Below the pieces are notes generated by a model that was not told the DNA's origin, did not search any database, and saw only the letters and a program-made list of their open reading frames with translations. A stretch of DNA of 13,018 nt from Thermoplasmata archaeon (lineage in GTDB: Archaea; Thermoplasmatota; Thermoplasmata; GCA-020350865): positions 501,608-514,625 of the forward strand of contig CP070726.1 in NCBI GenBank assembly GCA_020350865.1, written 5' to 3'. This document shows, piece after piece, positions 1 through 8,300 of the stretch. Within the stretch, counting starts at the first letter, position 1; each line of letters opens with the position of its first letter. The position numbers and the translations under genes were made by a program.

Positions 1-1
1 G

Positions 2-121
2 GCTGGAGTGAGAGGCGTTGTTTATGTTGTCGCCCATGTCGGCCAGCCGGGCGTTGAGCTCGTCCTGCACGCCAACGATGTCGACAAAAAGCGGCAGGCC
101 GTAGAAGCCGCTGACAAGAGC
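2..121 (-). other. Unassigned open segment at the contig edge, foreign to valS
   Basis: In the minus frame shifted one base from valS, this stretch reads ALVSGFYGLPLFVDIVGVQD and continues ELNARLADMGDNINNASHSS to the edge. Third codon positions are strongly G/C, as in a real GC-rich coding region, while the valS frame here gives an Arg/Gln-rich out-of-frame product. ValS after ATTRPELL should continue with a VHPxDER-type block, which is found in neither frame. The simplest reading is that sequence from another gene has been joined to valS around bases 110-122, by misassembly or, less likely, a genuine rearrangement. I do not recognise the protein. Confidence 0.4.
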
Positions 122-770
122 ACAGCAGCTCGGGCCGTGTTGTGGCGATTATCACGTCCTCGTCCCGGTCACTGATCTTGAACTTGATGTAGTTCAGTTT
201 CGTCTTCCTGTCCTGATACTCCACTTCAGCATCTGCAAGGGCTGTCATGCACCTGGGGCACCAGTTCACCGGATGCTCCCCCTTGTAGATCAGACCCCTG
301 TTGAAGAGCTCGATAAATGATATCTGGGTGAGCCTTCGATAGTACTCGGCATCTGTCTGGTAGTATATTGTGGGGTCCATGCTCTCTCCAAGTATCTTGA
401 ACTGCCTTGTCATCTCCGCAATGTTTTCATTGGCAAACTCCCTGCATAGCTTGATGAATTCCTGCCTGTCTATATCCTTTCTTGTGATTCCCAGCTTCCT
501 TTCCACCCTCTCTTCGATGGGGATGCCGTTGGTATCGAAACACAAAGGAAAGAACACGTTGTACCCGCGCAGCCTCTTGTACCTGGCTGCAAAATCGATG
601 TGCGTGTAGTGCACGGCATGACCCACATGGAGGCCCCCGGAGGCGTACCTGGGCGGGTTGTCGATGCTGTACACTGGAGCATCGGACTTGGGGTCGAACC
701 TGTATATCTCTTCCTTATCCCACCAGTCCTGCCATTTCTTTTCCACTGCCATCTGGTCTATTGCGGGCAT
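3..770 (-). CDS. valS: Valyl-tRNA synthetase, N-terminal part (partial at the left edge)
   Basis: A class I aminoacyl-tRNA synthetase that charges tRNA-Val in the cytosol. Translated from the ATG at 770-768, it opens MPAIDQMAVEKKWQDWW and shows the Rossmann-fold ATP site with a HIGH-type signature HVGH at residues 48-51 in the context PPRYASGGLHVGH. This is followed by RYKRLRGYNVFFP (63-75), then NWCPRC (169-174), ALADAEVEY (177-185) and ATTRPELL (209-216), the start of the editing (CP1) region. These blocks fit ValS better than IleS or LeuS. A full archaeal enzyme would be around 800-900 aa, so about a quarter is visible. The frame stays open to base 3, but the residues after about 219 (CQRLLRPAAFCRHRW) read like out-of-frame translation and not like ValS, so trust the annotation only down to about base 115-123. 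The start is supported by a TATA box centred 27 bases upstream. It is transcribed divergently from the surface-protein genes. Confidence 0.9.
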   Translation of the reverse strand, partial: MPAIDQMAVEKKWQDWWDKEEIYRFDPKSDAPVYSIDNPPRYASGGLHVGHAVHYTHIDFAARYKRLRGYNVFFPLCFDTNGIPIEERVERKLGITRKDIDRQEFIKLCREFANENIAEMTRQFKILGESMDPTIYYQTDAEYYRRLTQISFIELFNRGLIYKGEHPVNWCPRCMTALADAEVEYQDRKTKLNYIKFKISDRDEDVIIATTRPELLCSCQRLLRPAAFCRHRWRAGRAQRPAGRHGRQHKQRLSLQ

Positions 771-793
771 GTGCGTTTGGGAAACACTTGGTC

Positions 794-812
794 AAATAAA
801 AGGTTTTTGCGT
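794..812 (-). promoter_or_regulatory. TATA box and BRE-like element of valS
   Basis: On the minus strand TTTTATTT (plus 794-801) is preceded by the purine-rich CGCAAAAACC, resembling a BRE. The TATA centre lies about 27 bases before the valS ATG at 770. That is the usual archaeal TATA-to-transcription-start distance, so the mRNA should begin at or next to the start codon (leaderless). No Shine-Dalgarno sequence is visible upstream of the ATG, which fits. Confidence 0.6.
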
Positions 813-987
813 TTTTTATCGGTCCATGCCCTTTGAACCCACACTTATGGTGGATGCTCCTTTTCTGATTTTTTTATTTTAGCTTTATAAATGATGATGA
901 GGTCAATATGAACCACATCCTCATAATATAGAATAACATCTTTGAATCAGATTTGGTGCACAGAACGGGTGCCGGATGCTCTTTTAA

Positions 988-1007
988 GAAATCGGAAGGT
1001 ATTTATT
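988..1007 (+). promoter_or_regulatory. TATA box and BRE-like element of the first surface-protein gene
   Basis: TATTTATT (1000-1007) is preceded by purine-rich GAAATCGGAAGG. Its centre is about 27 bases before the ATG at 1031, the same geometry as at valS and the glutaminase gene. The bases just upstream of the ATG are pyrimidine-rich (TTTCCTTTACTTTTACAG) with no Shine-Dalgarno sequence, so a leaderless transcript starting at the ATG is the likely arrangement. This also argues against the longer TTG-start reading from 953. Confidence 0.6.
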
Positions 1008-1030
1008 GGCCATTTCCTTTACTTTTACAG

Positions 1031-4000
1031 ATGAATAGGAGGATTTCTGCGCTTTTGCTGGGTCTTGTTATGGCAGCAAGCATATCCATTATATTTGATG
1101 TGGGCACCGATTTTACCCGACAAGTTGGGGCTGTAACACATTACGTGGGGGGCGGTGGAGGCGGGAACCACTCCACAATCCAGGAGGGCATTGATGCAGC
1201 TGGGTTTGGGGATACGGTCTATGTTTATTCGGGGACATACAATGAAAATGTGATCGTGAACAAGTCAATAACCTTGACAGGGGAGGACAGGGACATCACG
1301 GTGATCGACGGCGGAGGAAGCGGAATCGTTGTAAAGATCGTGGCAGGTGTGGTATCCATTTCGGGATTTACAATCACCCATTCCGGATCCACAGAGGATG
1401 ATGCCGGGATCTGGATAGACTCCGATTACAACACAGTTTCGGACAATAAAATAGCTTTTACTGGCAGCTATCCCATATATCTAAATTTCTCCGATGACAA
1501 TGTCATCACCAACAATATCGTCAATAACAACCCCGAAGGCATCCTTCTTGACTACTCTGAGAAGAACGAAATCAGAAACAACAGCGTTTACTCAAATAAT
1601 TACGTTGGCATCGGTATCAGGTTTTCCAATAGGAACGTTGTCAGCGACAATCAGGTCTGGGACAATGTTTGGGGTATGAGCATCTTCTATGCCGATGAAA
1701 ACACGATAATAGGCAATGATGTATATTCGAATGACTACAATGGCATAAAATTGGAAGCAGCCGATGATAATGATGTAATTGACAATGAAGCATGGGGAAA
1801 CGGGGACCCTATGTTTATTGGGAACAGCGGCATCGGCCTGTATTCATCATCTACAAACAACAATATCATTGGCAACAAAGCCTTTTTCAACAACAATGAC
1901 GGTATCTACATCTCAGATTCAGAATACAATATCATCATTGGCAACAATGCCTCCACAAACAACGAATACGGCATCTTTTTAAGGGATTCGAACAGGAACA
2001 CTGTAACCGGTAACAATGCCTCGGATGAAGATGTTGGCATATATCTTGATTCATCCAACCGCAACTACATCATCGGAAACAATGCATCGAACGTGGACAA
2101 CAGGGGGTTCTATCTGTGGTTCTCATCAAACAACCACCTGATCGACAACGTTGCCTACTCGAACGGATATGGCGGCTTTTACCTGCACGATTCCAGCGAA
2201 AACACCATCACTGACAATATCGTATCTTCGAGCCAGCAGTCCGCCGTCTACGTGACCGGTACATCAAATGATAATTATATTGCAAACTGCTCGATATCGT
2301 CCTCAATAGCTTATGATTTCTATTTGGATGAGTTCTTCGGGGTCCCCCACGCGACCGTATTAAACACCACCTTCGATAAATCCAAGGTCTACTTCGATAC
2401 CCCGAACTCCACATTTACCGTGAAATGGTATATGCATGTTTACGTGGAATCGACGGACGGCCTACCAATTTCGGGTGCAACTGTAGAAGTCACCAACATC
2501 ACAGGCGATCCCGTGGAAGGTTCCCCTTTCATTTCAGGTAGCGACGGTTTTGTCAGATGGATAGTCGTTTCGGAGTTCATTCAGAACGATACCAATGGAG
2601 GGACTCCCGGTGGTGATAATAAGAGATATTTTACACCTCACAACGTCACAGTAACTCTCCATGAAAGTACAGGATACGCAAAACCCGAGCCCCTAATGGA
2701 TTCAAGCAAAGTTGTTACAGTTGTGCTGGATATTGAAAAGCCCCAGCCAGATGCCGGTGTTGATGCCGCGGTTGACGAGGACGAACCGCATGTCCTTAAC
2801 GGCAGCGGATCCGTTGATAATGTGGGGATTGTCAATTGGACCTGGGACTTCGGGGATGGGGTGATTGGTTACGGAAAAACAGCAAACCACACCTATACAT
2901 CATCCGGTACCTACGTTGCTGTCCTCAATGTCACGGATGGAGCGGGCAATTGGAATTTAGACACCGTAAACATATTCGTCAATAACGTTCAGCCGACAGC
3001 TGATGCGGGTAGTGGTAAATTCGCTGATGAGGGAGAGAAAATAACGTTTAATGGCAGTGATTCTTATGACACCTCTACGGATAACGATTCCCTGATGTAC
3101 TGGTGGGATTTTGGTGATGGGAGTTTTGGCACAGGTAAAATTGTTACCCATCGCTATGATGAAAATGGAACTTACACTGTCACCCTGCAAGTAACTGATG
3201 ATGACGGTTCAATAAGTTCCGATTCCTTCACTGTTATGGTAAACAATACCCCTCCTGAAATAGGACCAGTATCGCCCCAATTCCTGGTGGAGGATCAGCC
3301 TTATATGGTGCAGATCATAGCAACGGATGTCAAAGGGGACACTCTCACCTTCTCGGATAATGCAACTATGTTCGATATCAATCCAGTGACGGGTGTCATC
3401 TCCTTTACACCAGAAAATAGTGATGTGGGAACGTATTTGGTAAATATTACGGTGACAGATGACGACGGTGCCGCAAGCTACTTGAAAATCCAATTCAGCA
3501 TCCAGAATACGAACGATGGCCCCATCATCACCTCATACCCCCTCACGGCTGCCCTCGAGAATTCGACTTATTACTATAACATCACAGTCAAGGATGATGA
3601 TCTGGATGTCCTCACATATGTGCTGGATTTAAATCCGGAGGGTATGGATATAGATTCGAACGGTACAATTACCTGGGTCCCCTCCCCTCAGCAGGCATCT
3701 CAAGCGTTCATGGTAATCGTGCACGTCTCGGACGGAATTGAAATAGATACCCAAACGTTCAGTGTAACGGTGATTAATATAAATGATGGACCGCAGATCA
3801 ACTCGTTGCCCATAACGAATGCCCTCGAAGATGCCAAATATTTATATGATGTAAATGCCAGTGACAGGGATATTGGAGACTGGTTGATATACAGCCTGGA
3901 TACTGGGCCCGATGGGATGAGCATTGACAGCCTGTCCGGTTTGATTTCCTGGGCTCCCACAAATGATCATGTAGGGCACCATCCTGTCATAGTGAATGTT

Positions 4001-5335
4001 ACAGACTTCGCAGGCGCTTTTGCATGCCAAGAGTTTACAATATACGTGTCAGATTCAAACGATGCCCCTGTTTTGGGGACGATAGGGCCTTTTGAGGCCA
4101 CGGAAGGCGAGGCCTTTTCATACATTATCACAGTAGTAGAAATCGATGAAGGTGATTTGCTGACATTTTCTGACGATACACAGTTATTTGACATAAACTC
4201 TACTACTGGGAATATAACATTCACCCCATCAAACAATGATGTGGGTGTGCACTTTATCAGGATTACTGTCACCGATTCTCACGGTGCTTATGATTATGAA
4301 CACGTCATGTTCACCATAAACAACGTGAATGGCCCGCCGATACTAATGGAAATCGGAACACAAACGTTAACCGAGGATAAACCGTTCACTTTCATTGTAA
4401 CGGCCGCAGATGACGATTTCGGCGATTCCCTGACCTTTTTGGATAACAGCACCTTATTCGAAATCAACCCGTATACAGGCAAGATAACCTTCACCCCGAC
4501 AAACGGGGATGTGGGGACATACCAGGTAAACATCACGGTAAAGGATGGAAACGGCAGTATCGCCTGTCAAACGGTCACTTTCACAGTTAACAATGTAAAT
4601 GATGCCCCCTCTGTGGAAGGTGCGGGAGTAATGACTCTGGAGGCAGGCAAGGCTTTCAGCTATTCGGTGACTGCAACCGACGTTGATTACGAAGATACCG
4701 TGACATTCTCGGATGATACAGATCTTTTCGACATTGATCCCAATACAGGTGAGATATCATTTACCCCTGGAAAGAAAGACGGGGGTTTCCATTATGTAAC
4801 TATAACAGTAACCGATGGAGAAGGGGAAACAGATCAAATGACTTTCACGCTCCACGTTCTCGAGGCCGAGGAAGAGGAGCCCTATGATTTTACATGGGTC
4901 CTGTTACTTGTTATCGTGGGTCTGGTTGCCCCCTTTATTGGTCATCTGATGAGCCGGAGAAGGGAAACGCAACTTCCTGAAGAAGAGGAGGAACGCTCAG
5001 AACCGGAAGAAATCGAAATGGAACTATCGGACGAAGAGCCTGAAGAAGTTGAGGGGAACTCAGAATCAGAGGAAATCGAAATGGTAGTATCGGACGAAGT
5101 CCCTGAGGAGGATGTTAAAGGGGAGGGGGAAGAAAAGGAAGTTACCCAATCACCCTCCGAAGAGGAGGAAATATTCGAGTTTGAAACTATGGAGGAAGAA
5201 GGCTTAGAGGACGAAAAAGAATCTGTAGACCTTGAAGAAAAGGAGGATATGAAAGAAGAAAAGACCCCCCCGAGACCGCCGATGCGGCTCAAGAAGATCA
5301 GAACACGTCATCAGGGAGAGAGTGGAGGAAACTAG
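1031..5335 (+). CDS. Giant surface protein: NosD-like beta-helix, PKD and cadherin-like repeats, membrane anchor, acidic tail
   Basis: A 1434-aa predicted cell-surface protein. Residues 1-22 (MNRRISALLLGLVMAASISI...) are a signal peptide. Residues about 45-440 form a right-handed parallel beta-helix made of Asn/Asp/Gly-rich rungs of about 23 residues, introduced by the NosD-type opening STIQEGIDAAGFGDTVYVYS. About 465-565 is a small Ig/carboxypeptidase-regulatory-like domain (GLPISGATVEVTN). Two PKD domains follow, with WDFGDG at 605-610 and 692-697. Six repeats of about 90 aa at about 741-1277 end in NxNDxP-type linkers, as in cadherin-like Ca2+-binding domains. One membrane helix lies at about 1287-1307, followed by RRR and a 127-aa Glu-rich cytosolic tail ending in a basic, Pro-rich patch (RPPMRLKKIR). 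Many N-x-S/T sequons suggest N-glycosylation. Adhesion, S-layer or polysaccharide binding is plausible, but no catalytic residues are evident. The ATG at 1031 was chosen over the TTG at 953 because it begins the signal peptide and fits the TATA spacing. The next gene is a close paralogue. Confidence 0.9.
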   Translation: MNRRISALLLGLVMAASISIIFDVGTDFTRQVGAVTHYVGGGGGGNHSTIQEGIDAAGFGDTVYVYSGTYNENVIVNKSITLTGEDRDITVIDGGGSGIVVKIVAGVVSISGFTITHSGSTEDDAGIWIDSDYNTVSDNKIAFTGSYPIYLNFSDDNVITNNIVNNNPEGILLDYSEKNEIRNNSVYSNNYVGIGIRFSNRNVVSDNQVWDNVWGMSIFYADENTIIGNDVYSNDYNGIKLEAADDNDVIDNEAWGNGDPMFIGNSGIGLYSSSTNNNIIGNKAFFNNNDGIYISDSEYNIIIGNNASTNNEYGIFLRDSNRNTVTGNNASDEDVGIYLDSSNRNYIIGNNASNVDNRGFYLWFSSNNHLIDNVAYSNGYGGFYLHDSSENTITDNIVSSSQQSAVYVTGTSNDNYIANCSISSSIAYDFYLDEFFGVPHATVLNTTFDKSKVYFDTPNSTFTVKWYMHVYVESTDGLPISGATVEVTNITGDPVEGSPFISGSDGFVRWIVVSEFIQNDTNGGTPGGDNKRYFTPHNVTVTLHESTGYAKPEPLMDSSKVVTVVLDIEKPQPDAGVDAAVDEDEPHVLNGSGSVDNVGIVNWTWDFGDGVIGYGKTANHTYTSSGTYVAVLNVTDGAGNWNLDTVNIFVNNVQPTADAGSGKFADEGEKITFNGSDSYDTSTDNDSLMYWWDFGDGSFGTGKIVTHRYDENGTYTVTLQVTDDDGSISSDSFTVMVNNTPPEIGPVSPQFLVEDQPYMVQIIATDVKGDTLTFSDNATMFDINPVTGVISFTPENSDVGTYLVNITVTDDDGAASYLKIQFSIQNTNDGPIITSYPLTAALENSTYYYNITVKDDDLDVLTYVLDLNPEGMDIDSNGTITWVPSPQQASQAFMVIVHVSDGIEIDTQTFSVTVININDGPQINSLPITNALEDAKYLYDVNASDRDIGDWLIYSLDTGPDGMSIDSLSGLISWAPTNDHVGHHPVIVNVTDFAGAFACQEFTIYVSDSNDAPVLGTIGPFEATEGEAFSYIITVVEIDEGDLLTFSDDTQLFDINSTTGNITFTPSNNDVGVHFIRITVTDSHGAYDYEHVMFTINNVNGPPILMEIGTQTLTEDKPFTFIVTAADDDFGDSLTFLDNSTLFEINPYTGKITFTPTNGDVGTYQVNITVKDGNGSIACQTVTFTVNNVNDAPSVEGAGVMTLEAGKAFSYSVTATDVDYEDTVTFSDDTDLFDIDPNTGEISFTPGKKDGGFHYVTITVTDGEGETDQMTFTLHVLEAEEEEPYDFTWVLLLVIVGLVAPFIGHLMSRRRETQLPEEEEERSEPEEIEMELSDEEPEEVEGNSESEEIEMVVSDEVPEEDVKGEGEEKEVTQSPSEEEEIFEFETMEEEGLEDEKESVDLEEKEDMKEEKTPPRPPMRLKKIRTRHQGESGGN
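3251..4852 (+). repeat. Six cadherin-like repeats in the first surface protein
   Basis: Six coding repeats of about 90 residues, each with a core like (L/M)FDIxPxTGxIxFTP...DVGxYxVxITVxDxxG, and most closing with NxNDxP or a variant (NTNDGP, NINDGP, DSNDAP, NVNGPP, NVNDAP). The linker resembles cadherin Ca2+-binding linkers. Repeats 2 and 3 are a divergent subtype (PEGMDIDSNGTITWVP, PDGMSIDSLSGLISWAP), so the array alternates between subtypes and is not a simple expansion. Confidence 0.8.
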
Positions 5336-5340
5336 AGGAG
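5335..5340 (+). promoter_or_regulatory. Shine-Dalgarno site overlapping the upstream stop codon
   Basis: GAGGAG lies five bases before the ATG at 5346, and its first base is the last base of the upstream TAG stop. The close spacing suggests that translation of the second surface protein is coupled to the first. This site decides the start of the second gene in favour of 5346 over the in-frame GTG at 5322. Confidence 0.65.
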
Positions 5341-5345
5341 AGACC

Positions 5346-8300
5346 ATGAGAAATGCTGCGGTATCGACCTTGATTATCTGGGTGTTTATTTGCTCATTAT
5401 TCACTGGCATTTTGGTTTTTCTCCCGGAAGACACAGCGGTTTGTGCGGTTACCATAACGGTTGATGATGATGGGCCTGCGAATTATTCCACGATTCAGGA
5501 CGCCATCAATGCGGCAAGTGACGGTGATACCGTATATGTCTATAATGGTACATACAATGAGAACATTGTGGTGAACAGGAGCATTTCTCTTATCGGGGAA
5601 AGTAGGAATTCCACCACAATCTACGGAGACGGCAGTGACAACGTCGTGTATGTGGAATCGGACCGGGTGAATATTACGGGATTCACGATCTTTGGGAATC
5701 TGGCGGGCTTTGAAAAGGCGGGTATAAGGCTTGAGTTTGTCGATTACTGCAGGGTATTTAACAACACCATTGTAAACAACTGGTATGGATTGTATGCATT
5801 TGCCTCCTCCGGAAACGATATTGCTGACAATATTTTCACAAACAACTGGTATGGTCTCTATCTCGTCAATTCCTGGACCACCTGGAACAATATTACCGAT
5901 AACAATATCTACTCAAGCAAGGATGTGGGCATCTATCTCACCGGTGCTACCAGAATCAATATCACTGGCAACAATATCTCGTACAACTTAAATGATGCCA
6001 TAGTCCTGGGAGGGTCCCAGGAAATCAACATCACCGATAATGTTATGATTGGAAATGGCATCAACATTTATGGTTTCTTTTCCCCCATTGAACACTGGAA
6101 CACGCATGAAATCGACATTTCCAATACACTTAACGGCAAGCCGGTGTACTACCTGAAGAACCAGACGGGTGGTGCGATCCCGCCGGGGGCAGGCCAGGTG
6201 ATACTGGCCAACTGCACCAACATCACCGTAGAAAACCAAAACCTCAGTTACGGCTCAGTGGGAGTGGAGCTTGGATTCTCTTCGAACAATCACATCGTAA
6301 ACAACAACATTACCTTCAACAACCGGCACGGCATCCATCTGCATCATTCACATGGCAACAATATTACTGGTAACAATGTCACAAACAACAATCACATTGC
6401 ATACGCCTACAGCACCAGAGGCATCTCCATAATGTATTCCAACGCAAACAACCTCGCAAACAACAACGTATCGAACAATGATTGGGGCACATATTTATAC
6501 AATTCTAATGATAACAATATTTCATACAATGATTTCTCCTTTAACGACATTTGGGGCATAACCCTATACGAGTCCCATCGTAACAGTTTCACCGGCGATA
6601 TCGCATGCTTCAGTGGCGAATACGGGGTCAGATCCATTGATGCACAGGATAATACCTTTATCAACTCAACAATCACAAATTCCGTATTCTATGATTTCCA
6701 TTTCGCGGATAATGCAACCCTCACTGCAATCAATACGACATTCAGCAAATCCAATGTTTACTTTGATGATACTTTATCAGTTTTTACAGTTAAATGGTTC
6801 TTGCACGTCTACCTGGAATCAACCGAAGGTCTCCCGATTTCGGGTGCAGAAGTAGAAGTAACCAACATCACAGATGATCCGGCAAATGGCTCTCCCTTCT
6901 TAACCGGAAGTGACGGATTTGTCAGATGGATAGTCCTCACAGAGTACATTCAAAACGACACCAACGGAGGGGATTTCGGAGGGGACAACAAGGTGTATTC
7001 CACTCCCCATAATGTGACAACCACTTATAACGGCATCACTGGATACGGGGAGCCCGAGCCGACAATGGATTCGAGTAAATTAATCACAATTGTAATGGAT
7101 ATTTTCAAGCCTATTGCCGATGCAGGCCTTGACGACTCGGTGGATGAAGACGACCCATACACCTTCGATGGAAGCGGTTCCACAGACAATGTGGACATAG
7201 CAAACTGGACCTGGGACTTCGGGGATGGAAATCGTGGTTACGGTGTTGCTCCCACACATACTTACACCTCCTCTGGCCTCTATGTTGTGGTTCTCAATGT
7301 GACGGACCCCACAGGGAGCTGGGATACCGATATAGTAGATATATTCGTCAATAATGTACCCCCGACAGCAGACGCTGGTGACGATAGGTTTGGAAATGAG
7401 GGAGAGCAACTGACTTTCGACGGAGGCGGTTCTTACGACGCACCCTCGGATATCAGCTCTCTGATATATCTATGGGATTTTGGCGACGGAAACATAGGTT
7501 CCGGGAAAATGGTCAATCATACCTACGAGGAAAACGGAACCTACACTGTCACCCTGCAGGTAACTGATGATGACGGTGCAGTAGATACCGATTCCATCAC
7601 AGTCATGGTAAACAATACCCCTCCTGAAATAGGGCCAATCACCCCTCAATTCCTGGTGGAGGACCAGCCTTATATGTTGCAGATCATAGCAGCAGATGTT
7701 AAAGGAGACCCCCTCATCTTCTCGGATAACACGAGCATGTTCGATATAGACCCAGTGACAGGGGTTATCTCCTTTACACCAGAAAACAGTGATGTGGGAA
7801 CGTATTTGGTAAATATTACAGTGACGGATGACGACGGTGCCCAAAGTTATATCCTGGTCCAGTTTAGCATCCAGAATACAAACGATGCACCCGTCATCAC
7901 ATCCCCCCCCATAACGGTTGCTCTTGAGGGTTCGATGTACTTCTACAACGTTTCTGTCCGAGATGATGATTCAGACAACCTTACATTCAACCTAGAGCTG
8001 AAGCCGGAGGGTATGGACATTGATACCAGCGGCAGGATTACCTGGAAGCCCACATATCAGCAGGCATCTCGCACTTTTATGGTGATCGTGAATGTCTCGG
8101 ACGGAACGGAGATTATTACCCAAATGTTCGATATCGTGGTGACCAATTTAAATGATGAACCGCAGATCAACTCGCAGCCGGAAACAAGCGCAGCGGAAGA
8201 TGCTCAATATGTATACAATGTAAATGCCAGTGATCTGGATATCGGGGACTGGTTGATATACAGTCTGAAGACGGCACCTGTTGGAATGAACATTGACAGC

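Larger units (their letters stand above)
771..1030. other. Divergent intergenic region between valS and the first surface-protein gene
   Basis: This 260-base AT-rich gap separates two divergent genes. It contains the valS promoter (794-812), a T-rich tract at 868-880, a palindromic TATA-like TTTATAAA at 884-891 that could serve either strand, and the proximal promoter of the surface gene (988-1007). If the 884-891 element drives the plus strand, it would give a leader of roughly 115-120 bases. I see no convincing RNA structure or operator repeat. Confidence 0.5.

Noticed and set aside
908..931. Micro-ORF MNHILII after GATGAGG, resembling a leader peptide
   Set aside because: Seven codons with no regulatory residues or attenuator-like structure; a chance ATG in AT-rich intergenic sequence is likelier.
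953..1030. TTG-start extension of the first surface protein by 26 residues
   Set aside because: The extension precedes a clear signal peptide and covers the TATA box at 1000-1007; the ATG at 1031 fits both the signal peptide and the promoter spacing.
1140..2350. NosD-like beta-helix taken as evidence of copper delivery to nitrous oxide reductase
   Set aside because: The similarity is to the beta-helix fold; no nosZ, nosF or nosY genes are nearby and the protein continues into PKD and cadherin-like repeats.
3251..4852. Regularly spaced repeats considered as a CRISPR-like or non-coding array
   Set aside because: The periodicity is about 270 bases, in frame, and explained by repeated protein domains; there are no short identical direct repeats with unique spacers.
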